Shown: positions 21,571 through 32,737 of the stretch, piece by piece
Position numbering within the stretch: the stretch's first letter is position 1
Layout of the letters: each line of letters starts with the position of its first letter
NCBI GenBank assembly: GCA_023213315.1
Contig: JAKCPI010002040.1
Span: forward strand, 1 to 64,000
From: Euborellia annulipes
Taxonomy: Eukaryota > Arthropoda > Insecta > Dermaptera > Anisolabididae
DNA length: 64,000 nt
Reading direction: 5' to 3'
Made by a program: the position numbers and the translations under genes
The notes under the pieces: generated by a model
Told to the model about the DNA's origin: nothing
Seen by the model: the letters and a program-made list of their open reading frames with translations, nothing else
Database searches by the model: none

Positions 21571-22064
21571 TCTTATACTATTAAACGAGCAATGTGTTTG
21601 TTTATATGTAAGCACATCAGTTCTCAAAAACGGCTCTAACGATTGATTTTTTGCAAATTTTAAATATGTACTATTTTCGGTACGAATATGAAAGGCCTTG
21701 AATTTGGGAAAAGACTTTACTGATGTACTTTTATAGTTTTTTCCAATTTTTTCAATATTCCCTTTGACGATTTCTTTAAAATTTTAAATGTATAAACTAT
21801 TTCCGATAAACAAAACAAATTACGCTAGGTCACGTTTTTGGAAAACTTCAAGAGCTAGTACTTTGCTGATGTAATTTTTTGGTTTTTTCCGATTTTCTCA
21901 AATATTCGCTCTGATTTATTTCAAATTTTAAGTACCAATATGAAATTAAGCTAGGTTTTGTCTTTGGGACACTTCGAGTACTAGTACTTTACTGATGTAA
22001 AATTATTTTTTAGATTTTTCCAATTTTATCAAAACAAAAACCAGCTCGATCATCCCGGAACTTT
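21571..22064 (+). mobile_element. Helitron-like element (family R2)
   Basis: Starts A|TCTTATACTATTAAACGAGC, followed by CAATGTGTTTGTTTATATG, and ends with CAGCTCGATCATCCCGGAAC then CTTT. The interior repeats a module three times: AATTTTAAATATNNACTATT, then GCTAGGTC, then ACTTTACTGATGTA and TTTTTTCCAATTTT. A broken relative lies at 32826-34244, with a better kept 3' end (CCGAGCTCCGGCTCGG hairpin, CTAA|T). Helitron status is inferred from the termini. Confidence 0.55.
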
Positions 22065-22574
22065 TTTTTGAAAAGAGTATTATAAAATTAAAATAAATAT
22101 ACTCTATTAGCTTATTCATTATTTGTTTTTGATGATCTCATGTGTCGGGTAGGAGCAAAAAATAAATCTGTAAATAGCTATTAATTGTAAATATTGAGAC
22201 ATTTCGGCTCAATTATTAAGGCAATAAGTTTGAGTCGAAACGTCTCAATATTCAATAGAGGCTTTATTTTAGGCTTCGCCTGTCTTCCTTCTTATTCAGA
22301 GCTATAGACACTTTACAAATTAGGATATTTAATGTATGGAATTTTGGGCTTTTGTAGTATGTGAACAACAAAGACTAGTGTGAAATACACTAAAGAACGT
22401 TTTTGTTCAACAATCCACATCACAGAACTACGATGCTCAATTTTAAATCATCGAGACGAGGAGTTAACCAAAATAAATAACAAATTGTAATTCATTTTTT
22501 TCTCATAGCGACGTTTCGAGGGCAGGAGTGTGATGTTTTTATTTGATAATTGAATATTATATTACCAATATATA
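22065..22574. other. Intervening DNA with a Penelope-type hairpin
   Basis: No gene. At 22192-22250 TATTGAGACATTTCGGCTCAA pairs with TTGAGTCGAAACGTCTCAATA; GTCGAAACGTC is common at the ends of Penelope-like elements. The rest is unremarkable. Confidence 0.4.
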
Positions 22575-24225
22575 CACTGAGAAAAAAATTTGGTTTTGTC
22601 AACTAAATGAGTTTAGTTGAAATTTTATTTAGTTAAGACAACTAAATAATCTTACGACTATGAAATCGTAGTAGGGGCAATGAAAACAATTTCATAGCGA
22701 CAAATAAATGGTTTAGTTAAAACGATTTGACTAGGTCAATTACATTATTGTAACGGTAACAAAATTTCTTTGATCAATGCTACTAAATATTTAGTCAAGA
22801 GTCAACAATATCATTTGGTACCCACAAAAGATTTTATCCATTATGACAACAAAATTATTTTGTTGCTACTAATAAACGGTTTAGTTGAAACGGTTTAATT
22901 GGAACAACTAAATTTTTGCAAAGATTACTAAATTATATTCATTGACGGCACTAAATATTTAGTAGGTAGTAGTAGTTTAGAGACAACAATATCATTTAGT
23001 ATCCACGAAAAACTTTATTCATTGAAACAAAAAATCATTTTGTAGTAAATTCGAAATTAATGCTGCTACTGTTAAAATTTTCTATGTTAATTTTACAAAC
23101 AATTTTTTTCCCCAATGTTTTGGTAACAATTATTAAATTAAATACTTAATAATAAAATAATAATAAATAATTATTAAATGTAATATTATTTAATTCCAAA
23201 TTTTAATTTTCCAAAATATTATTTTTATTTAATGAAATTTATTATTATTATTTATTATATTATTATTTATTTCTCAAGTAGAAAAACGGATTTTTTTCTT
23301 TAAAATTTTTCTAACGTCTTTTAACGACATTTATGTAAAATTGAAAAAATTGACCGTCTTTCGAATACAATTCAATTGGCTTGCTCTTCTCGCCCAGTAA
23401 AGTCGCCTTGGTAATTCATATTAATTTGCGTCCTGCAAAATAAACACGACAGCCCTTGTCGCTATTATTATTTCTTTTGTTACATTTACATTACCCTTAT
23501 TTATTAAAATTCTGATTGACAATTTTATTTTTTCATAAAAGTATTTAGATCATGAATGACGAAATTGCATCAGTTTTACTGAAAGAGTGGAATTTGGAAA
23601 AACATTAAGAAGAATTCAAACGTAAGTACATAACGATATAATTATTAAAATTTTCCTTCTTTTTTATCATCTTTATTTTTTATAATTCATAAATAAGTCA
23701 GTAAATAGCGATTTTCTTCTTTCAGTCGAAACAATATTAAGAAATACTGAAAAGGGAAAAATTCTACTTGAATCTCGTCCGGCCGATAAAAAATTGCAGG
23801 ATACGAATAGAGATTTTGTACCAGGTAGTTCGATTAATTGTAGCAAAAGTTATAAATGCCTATCCTAATAGCAGGTACAAAAGAATAATTTTGTTTTCGC
23901 CTTTTTATATTGTCATATTTTAAATTACTAATAATAAGTTAATTTCTTGTTTTTATAGAATCTGCAATGATGTATGGGATGGCCTAGGAAAGCAAATAGT
24001 AGAACTATTTCCAGCCGAGCATCTCGACTGCTATTATATTCCAGCAATAGGTAAAACTAAATCAAAAGATAAGAAATCACACATATCAAAAAGGAAACGA
24101 AATCAAGGATAAGACCGACACCTCTCAACACCTCCAAAACTTATTAAAAACGACACCTTTAAACGAAGGTAAAAGTAATTTATATTAACTAATTTTTAAC
24201 ATTTGTTACTTTTAATATTGTCTAT

Positions 24226-26093
24226 AGCCTTCGGGCCTTGATGTTAGGGTTAGCGTGCTGGCCTTGTATACCAAGAGTCGCGGGTTCGGACCCAGGCAGT
24301 CCGATGATTTTATTCAAGCCATTTGGATACAAAATGGCTTGAATAAAAATGCCTGACCCCCCAAAAAAAATATATATACAGGTATATATATATATATAGA
24401 CTATATATATATATACCGGGTGGGCCAATAGTGCGTGGACGGAAGATTGTGGGCTTATTAACGGACATTTTTAAAATTTGTTGATCGCACATAATGTGGG
24501 GCCTTTAGGGCTACAAATTAAAAATATTTTTGTTCCAATTGCACCTTATATACAGGGTGGTCCATATCAAAGTTATGTTTTTTTAAATGGAACGCCCTGT
24601 ATATTATTGCATATTTGGATTCTACGGCCAATTTTAGTATGAGTTTATGTCATGCAATGTATTCGAAACCAAACCGTTTAGCCGCAAATCGGGCTTTAGT
24701 GAAAAAACTGCTGTCTGGAAAAAATTGAATATCTCACGAAACATAAAACTTAGGGAACTGTTCTTTTGTGAGGTTACTAACCATGAAATGTACTAATGTA
24801 GGCCAGATGGGTAACCCGGAACTATTCTTATGTTGGGAGAAATGGCCATGCCAATTTGGAAAATTTCAATCATGGATAACTTCATTTTTTCAAATGGAAC
24901 ATGCTACTTTTTTTTATGCCATGGGACGTGAAATTTAATTATCTTTCAGATGATATAAGGTTGTCTATATCTATCTTTTGTAGTTTTCTTTTTATTCCAA
25001 AATATCTGATAACGAAAAAAAAAAATTTTTATTATAGACAAAATAATTGAAAAAAAAGCCAAACGCAAAACAAAATTGTATTAAATGGAAAAAATATGCT
25101 AAATATTCGAAAATGTCTTTTAACTTCTTTTAAAATCATTTATTTGAACTTCTCGAAAAATAAATTAGGGTTATGTTCAGGTTAGGAGGTGCGCCATCTT
25201 GTTGACAAATCATAACCCGAATTTGAGCAAGCGGGACTTCTTTGAGGAGTTCAAATAAATGATTTTAAAGGAAATTAAAAGACATTTTCGAATATTTAGC
25301 ATATTTTTTCCATTTAATACAATTTTGTTTTGCGTTTGGCTTTTTTTTCAATTATTTTGTCTATAATAAAATTTTTTTTTTTTTTCGTTATCAGATATTT
25401 TGGAATAAAAAGAAAACTACCAAAGATAGATATAGACAACCTTATATCAGCTGAAAGATAATTAAATTTCACGTCCCATGGCATAAAAAAAGTAGCATGT
25501 TCCATTTGAAAAAATGAAGTTATCCATAATTGAAATTTTCCAAATTGGCATGGCCATTTCTCCCAACATAAGAATATTTCCGGGTTACCCATCTGGCCTA
25601 CATTAGTACATTTCATGGTTAGTAACCTCATAAAAGAACAGTTCCCTAAGTTTTATGTTTCGTGAGATATTCAATTTTTTCCAGACAGCAGTTTTTTTAC
25701 AAAAGCCCGATTTGCGGCTAAACAGTTTGGTTTGGAATACATTGCATGGCATAAAGTCATACTAAAATTGGCCGTAGAATCCAAATATGCAATAATATAC
25801 AGGGCGTTCCATTTAAAAAAACATAACTTTGATATGGACCACCCTGTATATGAGGTGCAATTGGAACAAAAATATTTTTAATTTGTAGCCCTAAAGGCCC
25901 CACATTATGTGCGATCAACAAATTTTAAAAATGTCCGTTAATAAGCCCACAATCTTCCGTCCACGCACTATTGGCCCACCCGGTATATATATTTTTTTTT
26001 TTCTATAACGGTTATCGTAAAAAGCTCGAGTTGCCGAAAAGACTGTGTGCATGTATGTGTGTGAAAAAAGTGTGAATGTTTAAAAAAAATATA
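24226..26093 (+). mobile_element. SINE-B copy split by a palindromic element
   Basis: Head and core at 24226-24384 (GGGTTAGCGTGCTGGCC, GCGGGTTCGGACCC, then the AAGCCATTTGGATAC...AAATGGCTT palindrome). The tail at 25990-26093 includes ACGGTTATCGTAAAAAG, GAGTTGCCGAAAAGACTGTG and GTGAATGTTTAAAAAAA. Between them sits 24416-25983. It lies inside the CACTG transposon, so it is younger than that element and older than the palindrome. Confidence 0.72.
24416..25983. mobile_element. 1.57-kb palindromic (long-TIR) element
   Basis: Two arms of about 740 bp (24416-25155 and 25240-25983) are reverse complements with only scattered mismatches, around a spacer of about 85 bp that includes AGGTGCGCCATCTTGTTGAC. 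The ends read CCGGGTGGGCCAATAGTGCG, flanked by TATA on both sides. Inside each arm a second inverted pair occurs (ATACAGGGTGGTCC...CGCCCTGTAT). Open frames in the arms are mirror copies of each other without known motifs. Superfamily unassigned. Confidence 0.75.
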
Positions 26094-26672
26094 TTACTAA
26101 CTTGTAAGCTTAATAATATATTTTATTTTATTTATTTTAGATTCTCAAGTGGCTGTTCAATTATTATTATTGCCACATTATATCGCCCCTAAAAAGCTCC
26201 TAAAGGCGCAAAAGAAAATATATCGTTGTTCCATTGGAAGTGCAAAGGATTCTTCAATTTTTCGAGCTTCTAATTGTTTGACGACTGCATAAATGATGCC
26301 ATGTACGCGACTACGTCTACCCTGGAAGCTATTGATATTTGTTTTAAGACTTTTTTTGTTTTTGGATTTCTCTTATCCAGTTGACAGCGAACACATCTGG
26401 ACAATCATTCAAAGCATAATATACATTTTTTTGTAACAAAAGTACAAAATAAAAATTAATTTTACATTTATTTAAAAAAATTGCTTTATTTTTTATACCT
26501 AAAAATTTTCATGTATGAATATCGTACTTGTTAGATATAAGTTGATCTTCGTACATCTCATAATCAAGAAAAGTTGTAAATTTTTTGTTGATCTAAGTAA
26601 ATCAATTTAAATCTTGTTTTGATTAATAAAGATATACATAAAATTTACAACTTTTATTGAGTATAAGATGTA

Positions 26673-26883
26673 CAGTGAGTGACAATATTAAGTCCCACCC
26701 ATGCGTTTTACACTTGTGATTATTTCATTGTTTTTAAAAAAATATTATATATTTTTTAATGGAAACTTTCATGGTTCAAACCTAGAAAATTTTCAATCAA
26801 GATTTTTCTTTTCCTTTATAAAAAAAATGAAATAATCACAAGTAAAAAAACGCATGGGTGGGACTTAATATTGACCCTCACTG
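26673..26883. mobile_element. Tc1/mariner-type MITE, 211 bp
   Basis: Terminal inverted repeats of roughly 58 bp beginning CAGTGAGTGACAATATTAAG, with TA at both outer sides (26671-26672, 26884-26885). The TA target and CAGTGAG...ATTAAGTCCCACCC start fit Tc1/mariner ends. It sits between the last exon remnant and the right end of the CACTG transposon. Confidence 0.78.
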
Positions 26884-27624
26884 TACATAGTGTATAGATA
26901 CGCGATACCCACAATATATGAAGCAATAACTATGGAATTGTGGCAACCATATAAATAAAGAAGCTTAAAAAAATGGTTTCATAGTCACAACCAAATAATA
27001 TACGGGCAAATACTTATTTACTTAAATGATAACTAAATATTTATTAGCCTTTAGTAACTATGCAATGGCGGCAAGCACGTAGTTGAATACGCTTTAAGAA
27101 CTTACTATTTACCACAACCAAAAGCATATGATACAGATAATTATTTGTTTACTTACGATAAAATCATTTTATATAGTCACAACTAAATATCTTGGTAGAA
27201 ATTCAATAATATATCTAGTTGAGTAAATTAAAAAAATTGTGGTGACAATTATTTTTTTTTAATAAAGACCACTAAATATTGTGTGATCTTAAGATAAATT
27301 TAGTAATCGCAAGTAAATAATTTATTTAACGGACAACAAAATATTTGGTTGCCGCAACATTTTATTTGGTGCCTACTAGGCTATCATATTATTTAGTTAC
27401 CGCTACTAAATTTTTTTTGACAAAACCAAATTTTTTTCTCAGTGTACAATACAATTATTATATTGGATAGTATGATATTTAAAAGCAATTGTCAAGTTTC
27501 GCTATCGCGGTAGATTAAAAAACGTTATATGTTTGTTTTAAAAAACAAACTACGTAAATTGTATCTGACATTTTATATTTACTAAACTACAAGTAAGAAA
27601 AATACATTTAGGTTTCTATTTCTC

Positions 27625-27883
27625 CAGTGGCGTAGTGAGCTTAACTCGCGCCCGGGGCACAATACCTTTTTAGCGCCCCCCCCCTCATTCGAAAACCATA
27701 TAATATTATATGTAAAATATAGTCGCAAATTAATAAATAAATAAAGTCATCGGCTCAAGCTAGGCTTTAAATTTGAGAAAAAATTATCCAGCAACTTTTT
27801 GTTTTTCGGACCATTTGGCGCTCCTTTGTGAGTAGCCCCAGGGGCATGATGACCCCCCTTGCTCCCCCCTCGCTACGCCACTG
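27625..27883. mobile_element. hAT MITE, 259 bp, perfect 8-bp duplication
   Basis: Starts CAGTGGCGTAGTGAGC and ends GCTACGCCACTG. TATTTCTC is duplicated exactly at 27617-27624 and 27884-27891. The CAGTGGCGTAG end and 8-bp duplication are diagnostic of hAT insertion. No transposase. Confidence 0.88.
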
Positions 27884-27891
27884 TATTTCTC

Positions 27892-29059
27892 ATTTTCTGA
27901 TAGGAATTGATTTTTTAAAAGTCAATTTTTTATAAAAAAAAAAATAATAAATTGCTTTTTGCTTTTTCCTCCTACAATAATTAATACGAGAAGATAATTA
28001 ACCCTACCTATCGAAATTAAGTCAAAGAACTCGAAAATGACTATGCTTTTATATAGACCTACTCTCTAATAAAATTAAACTTTTATTTTTTAAATAAAAT
28101 TTTCTTTCAGTATGAGAAATACGTACAAAAGACTAATTGAATTTGATTACTGATATCACTTTCCTATTGATTTTTATCACTCAATTAATATAATGTCTTT
28201 TTTTTAAATAAGAAAAAAATTTAATGAAATTTTATAATACGTACATCTAATTAAGTGGTTAAACTTTTTTTAATCCTTTCTTAAATTAAGTGGCTATTGA
28301 AAATCTCAAAGAAAAAATCTCGCTAAGAAAAAAAAAACTCGTTTCTATCATAATTCATTTTTTTTTTCAAACGTGATTTTTTTTTTCTTTTCATTTAGAA
28401 GAGCGATTTTTATTTCATTAGTATATAGTCAAGTGGAATGTTGCCTTCCGAACATATAAAATCAATTTCAGTTGAGATGAGAGAAGTCAGTAAAGGAAGC
28501 TAAAAAAAAAAGAAGGAAAATAGGAGTCAGCAAAATAGTAGAACAGATTGAGAGTGAGAAAAAAGAAAAAGAAAAAGCTGCTGTTATTTTATTTTAATAA
28601 TTATATCTAATGAGAAAGAAAACCAGCATTTTTTTTGAAGAGAGGGAAAATGGGCAAAAACAATTTGAACTCTTTAACGTGTAAAAAAACACTATTCATT
28701 CTTGATTACAGCATATGCATTAGTGAGCCGAGTGGGCTACCTTCCAGTTAACGAAACACGAATGCATGCCCCCATCCATTGGATTATTTCATAGAACAAC
28801 CAAGAGTAAATAAGTTAAAAGACCTTTTCATAATCCGCTATTAGTTCATTTCCCCCATCATAATTTATTTAAAAAATTGTTTGTATTTATTTATTTGGTC
28901 AAAGCTTTTTCAACGAGACTATTTTTATTATTTTTTTCTTATCATAATAACAAAACAATATTAGTATAAGTGGCCTCAATGCATGGCTGGCCCCTTCCGA
29001 AATAGGAAATTTACAATGCAAGGAAGTGGGATAATTATAAATTTCTATAGTCTATATAT
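27892..29059. other. AT-rich DNA without recognised features
   Basis: Many A and T homopolymers and an A/G-rich stretch near 28500-28580. No ORF, tRNA-like or inverted-repeat signal was supported. Confidence 0.4.
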
Positions 29060-29690
29060 TACTTTCTCTTACCTCTATATATGTTAATATATAGGGAGAG
29101 AAAGTATTGGATTCATGTTAAAAATTCGATGTCGAGATTTTGATGGATATTCACGTTTTGAGGTACCCGGAATGCAAAAAGTGGTTTTCGCGACATGGTC
29201 TGTCTGTGAACAAAATATATCAAGAACGAAAAGAGCTAGGAGGTTGAAATTTTATATTTAAGTCCCCCATGGGACGTGACACGAAGCTTTTAAACAAAAT
29301 CGGCCAAAGAGTAGGTACTAGTACTTTACTGATGCACTTTTTCAGTTTTTTCGATTTTCTCAAAAATCGCTCCAACGATTTTTTTTTAAATTCAAAAATC
29401 AATTATTTTTTAGAATCTCTTTAAAATGTATATTCCCATTTTCTCATTGAAATCTTCTGAAGAACACTTTACTCTTGTACTCCTTAGTAAAGATATAGAA
29501 ATGGTTGCCATAGTAACAAAATATAAATATTTTCCCACCCTTATAAATTTTACATCTTGAATTCTAATATATCGGTGGAAAGTAAATATATGTCGTCACG
29601 AAAAATCTGTTGTGACAAGCACAGAACACAACTTTCGAATACCGGAGATAAGAGAAAGTTGTGAGCTGTGCTGTCAAAGCAGATTTTTTT
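29060..29690 (+). repeat. R1 copy, full length, plus orientation
   Basis: Begins TACTTTCTCTTACCTCTAT and folds back to GGGAGAGAAAGTA. The body contains ATTCGATGTCGAGATTTTG, GCGACATGGTCTGTCTG and GTACTAGTACTTTACTGATG. It ends in the AATCTG...CAGATTTTT hairpin. This gives the family its orientation and about 630-690 bp length. Confidence 0.7.
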
Positions 29691-29700
29691 ATTTTATAAA

Positions 29701-29720
29701 GGGGGGGGGGGGGGGGGGGG
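29701..29720 (+). repeat. Poly-G run of 20
   Basis: Uninterrupted 20-G tract directly after R1, followed by TTAAGGGGG. It could form G-quadruplexes and is a likely assembly trouble spot. Confidence 0.9.
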
Positions 29721-29854
29721 TTAAGGGGGTACTTACCCTTCCCCATTCCCCCGAGATTTGAGAAAAATATTTTTCTTGGAAATTAAATGTTATTTTTAAT
29801 ATAAAATTTCAAAAATTAATATTTAAAAATTTCGTTTATATAATTATTCTTTTA

Positions 29855-30930
29855 AAAAAGTATTCTCTCATTCACACACACATACACACAGTCTTTTCGG
29901 CAACTTAGGCCATTTAAGACTTTTACGATAACCGTTATTTAATAATAGAGGAAAGTACCCAAATTCGGACCCCCATTTTGTTTTTATAGTATAAAGTATA
30001 TAAATTATTGAAAAAACCTGTTTTAAAGATATGTAATATTTACTTTACTATGTGATGTACTATTGGTAATTTATTTATGGCAAATATATATGTATAAATT
30101 ACAGGGGTAACAATTTTTTAAAAAACTTACACTTTGGTGATTTTCAAAAAGGTTGCCTAAACTGGACCCCCTGGGTAAAATGACCAAAAACTTAATTTAC
30201 TGAACTAGGAAAGGGAATAAATCTGAAAAACAATTATAGAACGGTTTGACAAAAAATATATTTTTTTATTTTAACATTTTTTAATGTAAAAATTGAAAAT
30301 GTGATTGAAAAAAAAAAAAAAAAATAAATGTGAAAATTGAAAAAAAGGAATGTTGAAAATGTGAAAAGTCAAGGTAAATACTTCAACATTGGGTTTTATA
30401 AGGGGTAGAAGTTTACATAAAAGTTTTACATAAAACATCACACATTATGTAGGGGGTCTAGTTTAGGCAACTGTTGGGGGTCCGTTTTAGGCACCTCACT
30501 TCTGCATTTTCAAAACGCCATATTTGATAAAAAAAACATCACATTGGAAATAATTACATGGTCAAATGATTCCTTCAACATTACCATTTAAGAATATATA
30601 AGGGTTGGAAGGCTTACCTGTCACTTATAGCGTCCAATCAAAAAAAACTGAGCACTCACAAAAACTTTTAATTTTGCCAAAACACGTAATGGCTAAATGT
30701 CAAGTAAACAACTAGAGCAGGTGACGTTAGGGCACTTCTACTTTGTGGTGGAATCTTGCACTAGTATTTACACTGTCTTTCGCTAAGTTTCAGCACTAAA
30801 CAGAGACAATAACCATGGGGGTCCACATTAGGGCAGGGGTCCGTATTTGGGTACTTTCCTCTAATAATTTATTTGGAGTCCAGGCATTCTTATTTAAGCC
30901 ATTTGGTATCCAAATGGCTTAATTTTAAAC
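29855..30930 (-). mobile_element. SINE-B copy split by a TIR element
   Basis: The tail part at 29855-29946 (complement of GAATGAGA..., CAGTCTTTTCGGCAACTTAG, GATAACCGTTATT) and the core at 30869-30930 (AAGCCATTTGGTATCCAAAT) are two halves of one minus-strand SINE-B. Removing 29947-30862 and one AATAAT restores continuity. The tRNA head is not retained. Confidence 0.7.
29947..30862. mobile_element. 916-bp TIR element inserted in SINE-B
   Basis: Starts AGAGGAAAGTACCCAAATTC and ends with the complement of AGAGGAAAGTACCCAAATAC, an inverted repeat of about 28 bp. AATAAT flanks both sides (29941-29946 and 30863-30868). Internal words CTAAACTGGACCCC and TAGTTTAGGCAAC recur near both ends. No transposase ORF. 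Superfamily not assigned; the duplication is 6 bp, or TAATAAT-like if slippage in the AT flank is allowed. Confidence 0.7.
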
Positions 30931-30957
30931 AAGTATAGAATGCAATTTTAAATTACG

Positions 30958-31010
30958 GAAAGTAAGAGAAAGTTGTGTGCTCTGCTACTAGTCACACCAT
31001 ATTCTCTCCC
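30958..31010 (-). repeat. Partial R1 hairpin
   Basis: GGAAAGTAAGAGAAAGTTGT followed by GTGCTCTGCTACTAGTCAC is one arm of the R1 hairpin, truncated. Confidence 0.5.
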
Positions 31011-31084
31011 CCTGCCCCAAAAAACTCCTCTAGATCAGTCCTTGGTTGTTGATGTTTGAACGTAGTGAGATTGTAGTATAAAAT

Positions 31085-31330
31085 AAAAAAGCATATTTTG
31101 TTGGGGTTTCGAGCTCTGATTAGGTTCTTCTTCAGAATTTTATCAATGCCGTACCAGGCTGTTTCGCCCCTTGTCTAGACCATCTTTAGAGCCGGTTGAC
31201 GTTAATAATTCAGAATACAAATTTCGACGACACACATTCTCATGAAAGGAAAACGAAGAATGATCATTTATTATGGAGTACCCTCTCTAAAGATGGCCGA
31301 AACGTCAGTCTAAAATAAATTTGACTGCCG
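31085..31330. repeat. Penelope-type terminal motifs, three in both orientations
   Basis: CTGAAGAAGAACC...GAGCTCGAAACCCC on the minus strand (31103-31135), CTAAAGATGGTC...GGGGCGAAAC on the minus strand (31161-31190) and CTAAAGATGGCCGAAACG on the plus strand (31287-31304). The CTGAWGA-stem-CGAAAC layout is what the degenerate hammerhead-like terminal repeats of Penelope elements look like. No RT was found beside them. Confidence 0.45.
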
Positions 31331-31861
31331 ATAGATTTGAAGTTTTATTTTGACTCCGCCTATTAAAATATTGAATTTAAGTTATGAAATTTAAGATGTT
31401 TTTGCTTCATCTTATCTTTTTCTCGTGATTTGGACTTGGAATAAAAAGTTATATATAGAGAATAGTTATATATAGAGAGAAAAACAAATTTATTTTTAAG
31501 CTTCGTATTTCTCTTTTGGGATTAACAACTAATTATATAAAATTATTATAGATAAAAATATCTATCCTTAATTCAAATAGAAAATAGAGATTTTTTTTTT
31601 AGAATTTATTTTATCCAAGTTATTTATTTTATTTATTATCTCTCATTCCCTGTCTCTCTTGGAATCTCTAAAGACCGAATTGATTTCCCAGTCTGTCTCA
31701 TTTCTTACACTGACCCATATATTCTCGATAATCTTACTTCTTTCATTCAGTTTTTTTTCAACCACTCTTAGAAATTCCCATCTTGGTCAAATTTATTACA
31801 TCCTTAAATAAATTTTTATTCTGCTTTTTGGTTGTAATTTATTTATTTAATTAATGGAGCA

Positions 31862-31985
31862 GCTTATTAAGATGCGCGACTCGAGATGCTGATTTTGAAA
31901 GGTTCCAGCGGCCACCTTTTTGAAGCTATCGACCTCAAATTTTTTTAAAATTAAAGCTATTGACATTTTGATCTCCAAATGTCAG
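31862..31985 (+). repeat. Partial copy of the AAGGTGCGCGTCTCG MITE
   Basis: AAGATGCGCGACTCGAGATG, then CCAGCGGCCACC and GAAGCTATCGACCTCAAATT, match the right end of 38443-38834 read in reverse complement. Confidence 0.6.
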
Positions 31986-32469
31986 TTAAAAAAAAATTTT
32001 TTATTAATTTAGTTATTATAAAATCTTATTTTAAATTGAATTTAAAATAGAGACTTCACTTTACTTGGTCTCTACTATTAGGTCTAGCGAAGGAGCAATT
32101 TTAATATAAAGACACCAACCCCTTAGGTCAAGGGAAGTAGTAGACCAAAACATAAATAAAGTTGAAAAACACTAACACATTTTAAGAGAGACAGGGAAGT
32201 GCTGGTGGTTTTTTGGCCCCTTCCTATAGAATCCATTCCCTGCGTTTGGTCAGCAGATTTACCTGTTGGCTGATATTTATTGCCGCCCCTTGCATGTAGC
32301 ATGGAAAAAAAGGATTGCCCTTTAGTAATTGATAGACAGGCGTCTATTTAATTTAATCCCTTTTTTTAATTATTTCTTTTTAAACACATTTAGGCTAAAA
32401 TATTTTAAATAAAATGAATTAAAAATTTTTAAAAAGTTTTTCGTAAATTTTAAAAAGCCCCCAATTTTG

Positions 32470-32735
32470 GCGTAGTAGGTAGCGTACCTACCTCCTATAC
32501 CAAACGTCGCGGGTTCGGACCCAGGCAGTCCGATGATTTTATTTAAGCCATTTGGATACCAGATGGCTTAAATAGAAATGCCTGAACCCACAATAGATAT
32601 ATTAATTACAACGGTTATCGTATAAAGTCTTAAATGGCCTGAGTGGCCGAAAAGATTGTGTGAATGTGTGTGTGAGTGTGAGTGTGAATGAGAAAAAATG
32701 TGAATGTTTTTTTCTTTAAAAAAAAAAAAAAAATT
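32470..32735 (+). mobile_element. SINE-B copy, near full length
   Basis: tRNA-like head with TTGGCGTAGTAGGTAGCG (A-box region) and GTCGCGGGTTCGGACCC (B box). Then comes the palindromic core TTTAAGCCATTTGGATACC with its complement, the shared core TAAATGGCCTGAGTGGCCG, a GTGTGAGTGTGAGTG tract and an A-rich tail. Confidence 0.78.
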
Positions 32736-32737
32736 TA

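Larger units (their letters stand above)
23552..26450 (+). pseudogene. Decayed spliced gene carried by the CACTG transposon (SAM-like N-terminus)
   Basis: Fragments of one multi-exon gene. 23552-23621 starts ATG and reads NDEIASVLLKEWNLEKH, then a TAA; this fits the first helices of a SAM domain and ends at a good donor GTAAGT. 23726-23825 follows an acceptor TTTCAG. 23959-24049, between TATAG and GTAAAA, reads CNDVWDGLGKQIVELFPAEH openly. About 26142-26450 begins after TTTTAG with DSQVAVQLLLLPHYIAPKK, then has stops and a frameshift in a tail reading TLEAIDICFKTFFVF. The layout (SAM, linker, FP-motif exon, C-terminal aromatic tail) resembles accessory proteins of animal CACTA-like elements. 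Function unknown; the copy is dead. Confidence 0.55.
22575..27444. mobile_element. CACTG-ended DNA transposon, 4.87 kb, with decayed gene and nested insertions
   Basis: The ends are perfect inverted repeats over 26 bp, starting CACTGAGAAAAAAATTTGG, with TA on both outer sides. The first and last 450-500 bp are dense in ACTAAAT and TTTAGT words in both orientations, as in subterminal transposase-binding arrays of CACTA/Mirage/Chapaev-type elements. The interior has decayed exons (23552-26450). A SINE, a 1.57-kb palindromic element and a 211-bp MITE have inserted. Without those the element is about 2.9 kb. Superfamily is inferred from the CACTG start, TA duplication and subterminal repeats. Confidence 0.72.

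Noticed and set aside
24222..24492. Short antisense frames over the SINE and palindrome border
   Set aside because: They run through microsatellite and SINE sequence and are not protein-like.
25314..25631. 105-codon antisense frame in the palindromic element
   Set aside because: A mirror-image relative exists in the other arm with changes that break it; no domain recognised.
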